Part shown: piece after piece, positions 1 through 7,401 of the stretch
How the letters are laid out: each line of letters begins with the position of its first letter
Position numbering within the stretch: the first letter of the stretch is position 1
Origin: Dehalococcoidales bacterium
GTDB lineage: Bacteria; Chloroflexota; Dehalococcoidia; Dehalococcoidales; UBA5627
NCBI GenBank assembly: GCA_012520835.1
Contig: JAAYNN010000067.1
Coordinates: 1-14,982 of the forward strand
Direction of reading: 5' to 3'
DNA length: 14,982 bases
The notes under the pieces: generated by a model
What the model saw: the letters and a program-made list of their open reading frames with translations, nothing else
Told to the model about the DNA's origin: nothing
Database searches by the model: none
Program-made: the position numbers and the translations under genes

Positions 1-1121
1 ATATTTACTGCCTTGCGGATTACCCGGCTGTGAAAATCAAAATCTAACTCATCGGAAGCGATAATTTCATCCACGATTCCCGAATTATTATTTATGTCAA
101 ACAATCTGTCAAGCTGGCTGTTATTAAGGCGTGCATAAAAGCCCTGTGCCAGGCGGCAGATGCGCAGTTCTTTACCCAGTTTTCTTTTCCATTCTTTTTC
201 ATAAGGCGCCAATCCGGACGCCCGCAAATTGCCTTCTTTTAAAGCCCGGTCGATGTTATCGACAGCTATATCGGCACAAAGCAAACCGAAATAAATACCG
301 CCTCCCGTCAAGGGTTTTACATGTCCGGCTGCATCGCCAACGACAATAAAACGTTCACCATATGTTTTGCCGCGTGGTTGCAGTGTTATCCCGCGATAAG
401 CGGGAGCATTGCCGTTGACATCGATCTTTCCCTGTTCTTTTAAAAGAGACAGAAAAGCCTTCAGGTATTTATTAGGGCTGTGTTTAGACATCAAACCGGC
501 CAGGGCTTTTTTATCATCCAGCGGTACCAGCCAGCCGAAATAACCGGGAGCAATGTGTCTACCGGTGTACATCTCTATCTGCTCGACACCCCTGTGATCG
601 ACTTCAATCTGCGTACCGATAACATAATCATGCGGCTTCCCGCTTCGTGTCCTCTTGAATAAACCGGTATTAAAACCACAGGCAATGACTGCCATTCTGG
701 CGTCGGTGGTTTGCCGGCGGCCGTCTATCTCATAATCTATGCGTATGCGGTCTTTCAATATTTCAAGGTTTTTAACATTGTGGTTATGGCGATATTCCGC
801 GCCGGCTCTTTCAGCGTCTGCCGCCATGACTGGATCCAGTTCTGTGCGGTTAATAATATATGCCTGTTCTTCATCGTGGCTGATATTTAATAACCTGCCT
901 GAGGGGGAATAAACCCGTGCGCTCTTTCCGCTCTTGATAATAAGATTCTTATCCTGAAGATAAGAGTGATAACATTTTTTGCTGATAATCCCCGTACAAC
1001 AGATTTTTTTATTTTCGCCGGAGCCTTTTTCCAGTACCGCGACTGCATGCCCCCGCCCCGCCAATCCTTTAGCTACATGACTGCCTACGGGGCCTCCACC
1101 GATAACCAGGACATCGTACAA
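1..1121 (-). CDS. Geranylgeranyl reductase family FAD-dependent oxidoreductase (3' truncated by window edge)
   Basis: About 373 codons are visible and the C-terminus runs off the window. The N-terminus carries an FAD/NAD(P) Rossmann dinucleotide-binding motif (VLVIGGGPVGSHVAKGLAGRGH), followed by the Cys-containing substrate-side segment CCTGIISKKCY, the family motif PGYFGWLVPL, and the second FAD-contacting motif VVGDAAGHVKPLTGGGIYFG. Together these are diagnostic of the geranylgeranyl reductase/GGR-like flavoproteins that reduce isoprenoid double bonds or act as related oxidoreductases; the actual substrate cannot be read from the sequence. The start is TTG: an in-frame TAA directly precedes it, and an AGAGGA ribosome site lies 8 nt upstream. 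The gene is divergent from the trpB unit. Family assignment is firm; whether the substrate is a lipid, a quinone side chain or something else is open. Confidence 0.88.
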   Translation of the reverse strand, partial: MYDVLVIGGGPVGSHVAKGLAGRGHAVAVLEKGSGENKKICCTGIISKKCYHSYLQDKNLIIKSGKSARVYSPSGRLLNISHDEEQAYIINRTELDPVMAADAERAGAEYRHNHNVKNLEILKDRIRIDYEIDGRRQTTDARMAVIACGFNTGLFKRTRSGKPHDYVIGTQIEVDHRGVEQIEMYTGRHIAPGYFGWLVPLDDKKALAGLMSKHSPNKYLKAFLSLLKEQGKIDVNGNAPAYRGITLQPRGKTYGERFIVVGDAAGHVKPLTGGGIYFGLLCADIAVDNIDRALKEGNLRASGLAPYEKEWKRKLGKELRICRLAQGFYARLNNSQLDRLFDINNNSGIVDEIIASDELDFDFHSRVIRKAVN

Positions 1122-1166
1122 TTAACGATTCCTCTCTGCATATATACGTTTGCACATACTTATAAA

Positions 1167-1172
1167 ATTATA
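1167..1172 (-). promoter_or_regulatory. Possible -10 element for the flavoprotein gene
   Basis: A perfect TATAAT on the minus strand lies about 46 nt upstream of the TTG start. No convincing -35 box lies 16-19 nt further upstream, so this is only a weak candidate in an AT-rich stretch. Confidence 0.3.
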
Positions 1173-1301
1173 TCATAATTCGCCTTTTTTTGCTCTTGAC
1201 CATCGGCAATGCAAAGTCGGCAAAAACCATATGACAAGTCAAACATTATAAGATAAAAACAATATTCGGCATGCTATAATTATTGCATTGATATGTTGGA
1301 T

Positions 1302-1331
1302 TTGACAAAAGCATACGGTTTGTTTTATAGT
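1302..1331 (+). promoter_or_regulatory. Sigma70-type promoter of the trpB T-box unit
   Basis: A perfect TTGACA (1302-1307) and TATAGT (1326-1331, 5 of 6 consensus bases) are separated by 18 nt. The predicted start near 1338 lies about 20 nt before the first T-box helix, as expected for a T-box transcript. Confidence 0.75.
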
Positions 1332-1356
1332 GACTCCTAACTTAATATCAAAAGGC

Positions 1357-1628
1357 TGTGAACAGGGATAGTAAGTTTTCCAGCGAAGCTCAGAGAGTCG
1401 GGTAAGGTGTGAGCCGATGCCAGCGCAGAAACCGAATGGGCCTGGGAGCCGTAAACCGAGAGTATCTTTTACAGTTAGGTTTTACCGCAGAGGAAGCGTT
1501 ATCGAATCCGAAGATATTATCATGTATCTGAAAAGAGATGGTCTTTCATATTTGTTAGACTAAGAAGGGTGGCACCGCAGAGGTAGAACTTATGCCCCTT
1601 CAGCCGTTCGAGGTTGAAGGGGTTTTTT
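1357..1628 (+). promoter_or_regulatory. T-box leader (tRNA-Trp sensing, transcriptional) of trpB
   Basis: The T-box sequence AGGGTGGCACCGCAG is at 1566-1580. Stem I shows the lower helix CAGG (1363-1366) with CCTG (1441-1444), the AGTA loop-E strand (1370-1373) opposite GAA (1434-1436), and the apical AGAGAG and GGTGTGAGCC elements. The specifier triplet read in this loop is TGG at 1437-1439, followed by the expected purine (G1440), so the sensed tRNA should be tRNA-Trp. This agrees with the downstream trpB. Uncharged tRNA-Trp would stabilise an antiterminator in which GGGTGGCA pairs with TGCCCC; otherwise the terminator at 1595-1628 forms. Specifier assignment is from manual folding. Confidence 0.93.
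1595..1628 (+). terminator. T-box-controlled intrinsic terminator of the trpB leader
   Basis: CCCCTTCAGCC pairs with GGTTGAAGGGG around a GTTCGA loop and is followed by six T residues. Its 5' arm overlaps the antiterminator partner of the T-box sequence. Confidence 0.9.
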
Positions 1629-1643
1629 ATTAGAGATTCGAAG

Positions 1644-1741
1644 TTAATTAAAAAATGTTATTCGATTGTAGCGTCTGAAAATATTATTTTAAACGTAATT
1701 AACAATTGATTGGATACTATTGCCGAATAGTACTATTAAAA
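1644..1741 (+). repeat. Dispersed ~100-nt inverted-repeat element, copy A (MITE-like)
   Basis: This 98-nt segment matches 12993-13092 on the opposite strand. The right half from GTAATTAAC to the end is identical at 45 of 47 positions; the left half has about 9 mismatches and 2 one-base gaps. It lies between the T-box terminator and trpB and ends 26 nt before the trpB ATG. The outer parts are imperfect inverted repeats (clearer in copy B). The octamer ATTAAAAA occurs at both edges (1647-1654 and 1735-1742), possibly a target duplication. Confidence 0.85.
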
Positions 1742-1767
1742 ATAAATAAAAAAGGAAGGATGAAAAA

Positions 1768-3141
1768 ATGAAAGAAGCTATGTATTTCCTCAGCCAAAAG
1801 GATATGCCGACTAAATGGTACAATATCCTGCCCGACCTGCCCGACCTGCCCGAACCGCTGCCTGCCGCATTACACCCGGGTACAGGAAAGCCTTTAACTC
1901 CGCCCGATCTGGCGCCGTTATTCCCCATGGCACTGATAATGCAGGAATTCAGCCCGGAGCGCTATATCGAAATCCCCGATGAAGTGCTGGATGTCTACAG
2001 CACTTACCGGCCCACCGTTCTGCACCGTGCCCACCAGTTGGAGAAAGCACTGGATACCCCGGCCAGAATCTATTATAAATATGAGGGAACCAGCCCGGCC
2101 GGCAGCCACAAATTAAACACAGCTATTGCCCAGGCCTATTACAACAAGAAAGAAGGCATCAAGCGCATCACCACCGAAACCGGCGCCGGTCAATGGGGTA
2201 TTGCCCTTTCCATCGCCTGTAAATACTTCGACATGGAATGCAAGGTTTACATGGTCAAGGTAAGCTACGACAGCAAACCCTACCGCCGCATGATGATGGA
2301 AGCCTACGGTGCCACCTGCGTCGCCAGCCCCAGCAACGAGACCAGAGCCGGCAGAGATATGCTGGCCAAAGACCCGAACTGCAACGGCAGCCTCGGCCTG
2401 GCTATCAGCGAAGCGGTTGAGGATGCTGTTTCCAGAGATGATACCCATTATTCCCTTGGAAGCGTTCTGAATCACGTCCTGATACATCAGACTATAATCG
2501 GCGAAGAATCGAGGTTGCAAATGGAAATGGCCGGCGATTATCCCGATATTGTCGTCGGCTGCGTCGGCGGCGGTTCCAACTTCGGCGGCATGATACTCCC
2601 CTGGATGAGAGATAAAATCAGCGGCGCCAAACCGGGCATGCGCATTATTGCCGTCGAGCCGCAGGCTTCGCCCTCGCTGACCAAAGGTCCATATGCCTAT
2701 GATTTCGGTGATGTGGCCGGAATGACACCGTTACTGAAGATGCACACACTGGGACATGAATTTATGCCCGCTCCGGTACACGCCGGCGGTTTGCGCTATC
2801 ATGGCATGGCTCCCATTGTTTCACATCTCTATAAACTTGGACTAATAGAAGCCAGAGCTGTCCCGCAGACATCTACTTTCGAAGCCGGAATTCAATTTGC
2901 CCGCACAGAGGGCATTTTGAGCGCACCCGAAGCTACCCATGCGATCAGGGTAGCCATTGATGAAGCAATTAAATGCAAACAATCCGGTGAGAAGAAGAAC
3001 ATTCTCATCTGCCTCAGCGGACATGGCCTGTTCGACCTGCCGGCATATGGCGAATATTTAGGCGGCAGATTACAGGATTATGCCTTCTCCGATGCCGATA
3101 TGAAAAAAGCGCTCGCCAATCTTCCTAAAGTAAACGAGTAA
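1768..3141 (+). CDS. trpB: Tryptophan synthase beta chain, TrpB2 type
   Basis: This PLP enzyme is expected to join indole and L-serine to make L-tryptophan. At 457 aa it has the length of the TrpB2 subfamily rather than the ~400 aa of classical TrpB1. Visible catalytic features are the PLP Schiff-base lysine K115 in AGSHKLNTA, the catalytic glutamate E137 in ETGAGQWG, the phosphate-binding GGGSNFGG at 267-274 and the C-terminal SGHG at 427-430. The ATG is preceded by AAGGAAGGA with 7-nt spacing. There is no trpA or other trp gene next to it, and it is followed directly by a terminator, so it is a single-gene unit behind a tryptophan T-box. TrpB2 proteins do not usually pair tightly with TrpA; roles as an indole-salvaging synthase or with a TrpA2-like partner have been proposed for the family. 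The N-terminus contains a small tandem duplication, LPDLPDLPE. Confidence 0.95.
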   Translation: MKEAMYFLSQKDMPTKWYNILPDLPDLPEPLPAALHPGTGKPLTPPDLAPLFPMALIMQEFSPERYIEIPDEVLDVYSTYRPTVLHRAHQLEKALDTPARIYYKYEGTSPAGSHKLNTAIAQAYYNKKEGIKRITTETGAGQWGIALSIACKYFDMECKVYMVKVSYDSKPYRRMMMEAYGATCVASPSNETRAGRDMLAKDPNCNGSLGLAISEAVEDAVSRDDTHYSLGSVLNHVLIHQTIIGEESRLQMEMAGDYPDIVVGCVGGGSNFGGMILPWMRDKISGAKPGMRIIAVEPQASPSLTKGPYAYDFGDVAGMTPLLKMHTLGHEFMPAPVHAGGLRYHGMAPIVSHLYKLGLIEARAVPQTSTFEAGIQFARTEGILSAPEATHAIRVAIDEAIKCKQSGEKKNILICLSGHGLFDLPAYGEYLGGRLQDYAFSDADMKKALANLPKVNE

Positions 3142-3155
3142 ATAACAAATAATAG

Positions 3156-3187
3156 AAAAGGGGGGCGATTCCTTCGCCCCCCTTTTT
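3156..3187. terminator. Strong, probably bidirectional terminator between trpB and ileS
   Basis: AAAAGGGGGGCGA pairs with TCGCCCCCCTTTT around a short loop. A/T tracts on both sides make it usable by trpB (plus) and by the converging ileS transcript (minus). Confidence 0.9.
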
Positions 3188-3207
3188 CACAACCCAATCG
3201 AAATACC

Positions 3208-3300
3208 TTAATAACTGTCGTTCATCTCGTAATAAGACCCGTACCGGCAAACTCCGCATGTAAACTTGTTAAACATCCGGTCCCCGTCCAGCACAGGCAA
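3208..3300 (-). CDS. Possible 30-residue small protein with a CxxC motif, downstream of ileS
   Basis: Directly after the ileS stop codon the same frame stays open for 42 codons and then ends with TAA at 3208-3210. The most plausible start is TTG at 3300, with AAAGGCG seven nucleotides upstream. It would give about 30 aa ending in FTCGVCRYGSYYEMNDSY. Amino acid use looks protein-like (one CxxC, balanced residues), but the length is far too short to judge alone. Alternatives are a stop-codon readthrough extension of IleRS, a decayed gene end, or chance. No family is recognised. Confidence 0.2.
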   Translation of the reverse strand: MPVLDGDRMFNKFTCGVCRYGSYYEMNDSY

Positions 3301-3336
3301 CCATTCGCCTTTAAAAAAGCAAATGAAAAGGGAAAA

Positions 3337-6300
3337 TTAAGCGCTAACTTTCACCACCCCGAGTTTCATCTCATAGCCGCTTATCTTGAAATTCTCGCAA
3401 TGCACTCCCTCCGCCGGAACACCCTGCGCCACCTCATCGGATAGAGTTTCATGCATTATGTAATCCTTATAATCATTCATTACCAGGCAAACGTATTCCC
3501 CGCCTTCGTAATATGTGATGATATGGTCAGCGATTTCGAAGCCGGCTTCTTTTCGCATATTCTGCAGGCGGTGCACTATTTCGCGCGCCAGCCCCTCTTT
3601 TAAAAGCTCCTCCGAGATTTCAGGATTGACGACAACGCTGTATCCTGCATTGCTTTCCACCACAAGGCCTTTCTCTTCCAATCCATCGATATCATCGATA
3701 ACCTCGATATCCTTGACATTCAGTTCATCGATAACCTGATTTTTTACATTTTCAAGCCCGGCTTTTTCGCTTGCCGATAACAGTTTTACCTGCACCTTTG
3801 CCATCGGCTGGCGCACCTTTATCTGTGCCCGGCTGCGGGCTGCGCGACCCAGACTCGATAACCTGATAGCCAGTTTGGTATCGACAGAGAGATTTTCGTC
3901 GATTTTACTCATATCGGCTACCGGGAAAGCTGCCAAATGCACACTCAAAGGGGCATTTTTATCGACCGACCTGACCAGATTCTGATAAATCTCCTCAGCC
4001 AAAAACGGGATGAAGGGAGCAACCAGTTTTGTTAACGTAACCAGACACTGATAAAGCGTGGCGTAGGCCGACAGTTTATCGGAATCGTTTTCGCTCTTCC
4101 AGAAACGCCGGCGGCTGCGGCGCACATACCAGTTGGAAAGATCATCGACAAAGCCTTCCAGCCTCCTGCCGGCTTCAGTCGGATTATAGCTATCCAGTGC
4201 ATTGTCCACATCGGCAATCAGCTTATTCAACTCCGAAATTATCCACTGGTCTAAAGTCGACGGGACTGTCGGGCCGGTTTCGGTCAGCGGATTGTATTTA
4301 TCGATATTGGCATACAGAACGAAGAATGAATAGGTATTCCAGAGCGTCAGCATAAATTTACGCGTCACCTCTGAAACCAGTTGTTCCGAAAAACGGCGGG
4401 CGTTGCCGGGCGGTGTGGCAGTAAACAGGTACCAGCGCAGCGCATCGGCTCCGTATTTATTTAGAATCGGCCACAACTCCACCACATTCTTCCTGGTCTT
4501 GCTCATTTTCTCTCCCCTGGCATCCAGGATATGTCCAAGGCAGATAACGTTTTTATAGCATGGTTTATCGAACAACAGGGTCGACAATGCATGCAGGCTG
4601 TAGAACCAGCCGCGTGTCTGATCGACCGCTTCGCAAATGTAATCGGCCGGGAATCTGCCATCGGTAAGCAGTGTTTCATTCTCGAACGGATAGTGGTACT
4701 GTGCAACCGGCATGGCACCGGAATCGAACCAGCAGTCGATAACCTCGGGGACACGCTTCATCTTGCAGCCGCATCCCGGGCAATCGTAAGTCAGGTCATC
4801 GACATAAGGGCGGTGCAGGTCAACCGGCTCCGGATACCCTGAAAATCCCTTTTTATTCCCAAGTTCCTCCAGGCTGCCGATGCATTCCTGCCCGCCGCAT
4901 GAATCGCACTGCCAGACCGGAAGCGGAGTTCCCCAGTATCTCTCGCGGGAAAATGCCCAGTCGACATTATTTTTCAGCCAGTCGCCGAAACGGCCTTCTT
5001 TAATATGTTCCGGATACCAGTTGATGATATCGTTATTCTCAATCAGCCTCTGCTTGACTGCCGTCGTACGGATATACCAGCTCTGTTTAACGTAGTATAA
5101 AAGCGGCGTATCACAGCGCCAGCAGAAGGGATAGGTATGGCTGATAGTGGTACTGCGAAATAATAAACCCCTGGCAGTCAATTCTTCGATGACCATTGGA
5201 TCGGCTTTCTTGACGAATTTTCCGCTGAAGCTGTAATTGCCAGTAATTTTACCCTGTAAATCGACCGGCTGCACAAAGTCCATGCAGTTCTGCATACCGG
5301 CTTCGAAGTCCACTTCACCGAAGGCCGGAGCCACATGTACAATACCGGTGCCGTCTTCCATGGATACGAAATCGGTAGCCAGTACACGATAGGTCAGATT
5401 ATCGTCGGCAGGCTGCAATTCCAGTTCGGAGCTGCCCTGTTCCTTGAAACGCCACCTGTCCTCTCCGTACTTGTGCGGATTGTATAGAGGCTGGTAAGGT
5501 ATGCCTGCCAGTTGACTGCCGTCTATTTTTAATACTACCGGATAATCGGACAGCCCGACCGTAGCCAGTAAGGCTGTAGCCATAATTATATATTCGCCCT
5601 CTACCTCTACTACCGAGTACTCGGAAGAAGCCGAGACCGCCAGGCCGGTATTGCCCGGCAGCGTCCAGGGGGTTGTCGTCCAGGCCATAAGATAGACTGT
5701 TTTCCCGCCAAGGGACTCGCTGATATTCTTGACAGCTTCAGGAGAAACACGGAACTTGATGTAGACCGACGGGTCTACCGTATCTTCCTTGTAGCCGAGA
5801 GCTACTTCATGCGAACTGAGCGAACTGCCGCAGCGCGGGCAGTGTGCCGCTGTTTTATAACCCCTGTAAACCAGCCCCCTGTCCCAGAGCTGCTTGATTA
5901 TCCACCAGCCGCTTTCGATATAGTCATTCTCCATTGTAATATAGGCATTTTCCATGTCGCACCAGTAAGCGATGCGCTCTGTCATGGCATTCCAATCTTT
6001 CAAATAACGGAAAACACTGTCGCGGCACATGGCGTTGAATTTTTCGATGCCGTATTTTTCGATATCCGCTTTACTGGTAAAACCAAGTTCTTTTTCAACC
6101 CCAAGTTCGACCGGTAAACCATGCGTATCCCAGCCGGCTATACGCGGCGCATAATAGCCTTTCATGGTCTTATAACGCGGAATTACATCCTTGAATACAC
6201 GCGATAAGACGTGGTGAATACCCGGATTCCCGTTGGCAGTGGGAGGTCCCTCAAAAAGCACGAAACGCGGGCAATCGCTGCGCTCGTCTATACTCTTTTT

Positions 6301-6384
6301 AAAAACACTCTCCCTGCGCCAGAATTCCAGAATTTCTTCTTCCTGTTTGGCAAAATCCGTTTTGCTGTTTACCGGTTGAAACAT
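3337..6384 (-). CDS. ileS: Isoleucyl-tRNA synthetase, IleRS2 (long, eukaryote-like) type
   Basis: This 1015-aa class I synthetase charges tRNA-Ile. The HIGH signature appears as PGIHHVLSR (residues 54-62) after GPPTANGN, and the KMSKS loop is KMSKT at 626-630. The editing (CP1) domain has TTTPWTLPGN near 237-246 and the GTGIVHVAPAFG segment near 350. Several Cys pairs lie in the catalytic half (CPRC at 182-185, then CWRC, CDSC and CPGC further on). The anticodon-binding helical domain follows from about residue 690, with WYVRRSRRRFWKS as its hallmark. The length and HIGH variant place it with the IleRS2 group, which resembles eukaryotic enzymes and is generally mupirocin-insensitive as a family. 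The ATG has AAAGGGAG 5 nt upstream. It is the last gene of the minus-strand cluster and is controlled by its own isoleucine T-box. Confidence 0.97.
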   Translation of the reverse strand: MFQPVNSKTDFAKQEEEILEFWRRESVFKKSIDERSDCPRFVLFEGPPTANGNPGIHHVLSRVFKDVIPRYKTMKGYYAPRIAGWDTHGLPVELGVEKELGFTSKADIEKYGIEKFNAMCRDSVFRYLKDWNAMTERIAYWCDMENAYITMENDYIESGWWIIKQLWDRGLVYRGYKTAAHCPRCGSSLSSHEVALGYKEDTVDPSVYIKFRVSPEAVKNISESLGGKTVYLMAWTTTPWTLPGNTGLAVSASSEYSVVEVEGEYIIMATALLATVGLSDYPVVLKIDGSQLAGIPYQPLYNPHKYGEDRWRFKEQGSSELELQPADDNLTYRVLATDFVSMEDGTGIVHVAPAFGEVDFEAGMQNCMDFVQPVDLQGKITGNYSFSGKFVKKADPMVIEELTARGLLFRSTTISHTYPFCWRCDTPLLYYVKQSWYIRTTAVKQRLIENNDIINWYPEHIKEGRFGDWLKNNVDWAFSRERYWGTPLPVWQCDSCGGQECIGSLEELGNKKGFSGYPEPVDLHRPYVDDLTYDCPGCGCKMKRVPEVIDCWFDSGAMPVAQYHYPFENETLLTDGRFPADYICEAVDQTRGWFYSLHALSTLLFDKPCYKNVICLGHILDARGEKMSKTRKNVVELWPILNKYGADALRWYLFTATPPGNARRFSEQLVSEVTRKFMLTLWNTYSFFVLYANIDKYNPLTETGPTVPSTLDQWIISELNKLIADVDNALDSYNPTEAGRRLEGFVDDLSNWYVRRSRRRFWKSENDSDKLSAYATLYQCLVTLTKLVAPFIPFLAEEIYQNLVRSVDKNAPLSVHLAAFPVADMSKIDENLSVDTKLAIRLSSLGRAARSRAQIKVRQPMAKVQVKLLSASEKAGLENVKNQVIDELNVKDIEVIDDIDGLEEKGLVVESNAGYSVVVNPEISEELLKEGLAREIVHRLQNMRKEAGFEIADHIITYYEGGEYVCLVMNDYKDYIMHETLSDEVAQGVPAEGVHCENFKISGYEMKLGVVKVSA

Positions 6385-6399
6385 ATAAACTCCCTTTCT

Positions 6400-6434
6400 A
6401 AAAAAATATCCCGTCCCAAAGCAGGGACGGGATA
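6400..6434 (-). terminator. T-box-controlled intrinsic terminator of the ileS leader
   Basis: On the minus strand TATCCCGTCCC pairs with GGGACGGGATA around a six-base loop and is followed by a seven-T run. It ends 15 nt before the ileS start codon. Confidence 0.9.
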
Positions 6435-6665
6435 AATATTTCCCGCGGTACCACCCTTATTCCCTCGCATATAGCGAAAGCACTCGGCAAGGCATACATC
6501 ATGCCCCTGTCGCTTATAACGTACGACAACCACGTCCAATCCTACTCGGCAAATAACCTTTCAGTTGACAGCTCCGGAGTGATTTTCGATAGAATTAACA
6601 GCCCTGCTCTCACCGTACCAGGTTCGCTGCCTGCAGCTTCCTATCTACTCTTCTCCATCACGGCT
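6400..6665 (-). promoter_or_regulatory. T-box leader (tRNA-Ile sensing, transcriptional) of ileS
   Basis: The minus strand carries the T-box sequence AAGGGTGGTACCGCGGG (6458-6442). Stem I is recognised by the AGTA strand (6649-6646), GATAG pairing with CTATC, and GGAG (6656-6653) pairing with CTCC (6579-6576). The triplet preceding the conserved purine in the specifier loop is ATC at 6583-6581, an isoleucine codon, matching the downstream gene. Most of the 351-nt gap between jag and ileS is this RNA. A weak promoter candidate lies just upstream (TTGATA at 6701-6696, TAGTTT at 6678-6673, 17-nt spacing), so ileS is probably transcribed on its own as well as possibly by readthrough from jag. Confidence 0.92.
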
Positions 6666-6704
6666 TTTCAATAAACTATCACAATACTGCTATTTTATCA
6701 AGAT

Positions 6705-6727
6705 GCGCGTTTCCGTAAAAAACGCGC
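6705..6727 (-). terminator. Hairpin after jag, possible weak terminator or 3' end
   Basis: GCGCGTTT and AAACGCGC form a perfect 8-bp stem about 8 nt after the jag stop codon. No T-run follows on the minus strand, so it may only partly terminate or may mark an RNA 3' end. Confidence 0.35.
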
Positions 6728-6735
6728 CTGTTTTT

Positions 6736-7401
6736 CTAATTTGTCGGAATAATGGAAACCTTGCGGTCTTCCCCAAAACCGACACTTTCGGTTCGTATTC
6801 CGGGATAATCGGCCAAAGCCATATGTATAATACGCCTCTCGTAGGCCGGCATCGGCTCGAGTGTAAAGGACTTGCCGCTGCTTTCCACCTGCTCGGCAAC
6901 ACGCTCCGCCAGTTCTTTCAATACCTGCTGACGTTTTTGCTTGTAACCGTTAACATCGATTACAACCGAAGGGAGAGAGCCCTGAATGCGATTGGCTGCT
7001 ATGATTTTAACAATATACTGCAAACAGGCTAATGTCTGCCCGCGTCTCCCGATTAAAATACCCAGTTCATCGCCTTCAATATTATAAACCGCAGGGGAAG
7101 ACTCAGCGTCCTCATCGGGAAGGGATTCCCCCTCCTGGTAGAGTACCGAAGCCTCTATTCCCATTTTTTTAAGTATATTCTCTAAAGTATCCTTAATGAT
7201 ATCCATAGTATCTTCATCTATTCCGGCATAATCACCGGCTTGTACTCTAACCCGCGCTTCTTCAGCGCCAAAACCGAAAAGCCCCCGGCTACCTTCGCTT
7301 AGAACGTCGATTTTTACCTCCTCTCGGTTTTTGTTTAGTTCTGCCAGAGCCAGATTTATGGCCTCCTCCACTGTTGGGGCGCTCTTCACTACTATTCGCA
7401 T
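6736..7401 (-). CDS. jag: Jag/KhpB RNA-binding protein (Jag_N, KH and R3H domains)
   Basis: The 221-aa protein has the full three-part architecture of the family. The Jag_N domain (about 1-54) includes SEGSRGLFGFGAEEARV. A type II KH domain (about 103-150) has the RNA-binding GxxG loop GRRG at 118-121. The R3H domain (about 160-221) has R189xxxH193 in YERRIIHMAL. Jag/KhpB proteins bind RNA, often with KhpA, and affect cell elongation and division in Firmicutes; linkage next to yidC is common. The start is an ATG preceded by a near-perfect AAAGGAGGG site. This start lies inside yidC, giving a 113-nt overlap in a different frame. Family assignment is certain; target RNAs are unknown. Confidence 0.95.
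   Translation of the reverse strand: MRIVVKSAPTVEEAINLALAELNKNREEVKIDVLSEGSRGLFGFGAEEARVRVQAGDYAGIDEDTMDIIKDTLENILKKMGIEASVLYQEGESLPDEDAESSPAVYNIEGDELGILIGRRGQTLACLQYIVKIIAANRIQGSLPSVVIDVNGYKQKRQQVLKELAERVAEQVESSGKSFTLEPMPAYERRIIHMALADYPGIRTESVGFGEDRKVSIIPTN

Noticed and set aside
1831..1848. Two tandem copies of CCCGACCTG in trpB
   Set aside because: A small in-frame duplication (LPDLPD) in a tolerant N-terminal region; not a repeat element.
2113..2520. 135-aa minus-strand reading frame inside trpB
   Set aside because: It is an antisense shadow of a clearly coding, conserved gene, with Gly/Ala/Val-rich composition and no recognisable motif.
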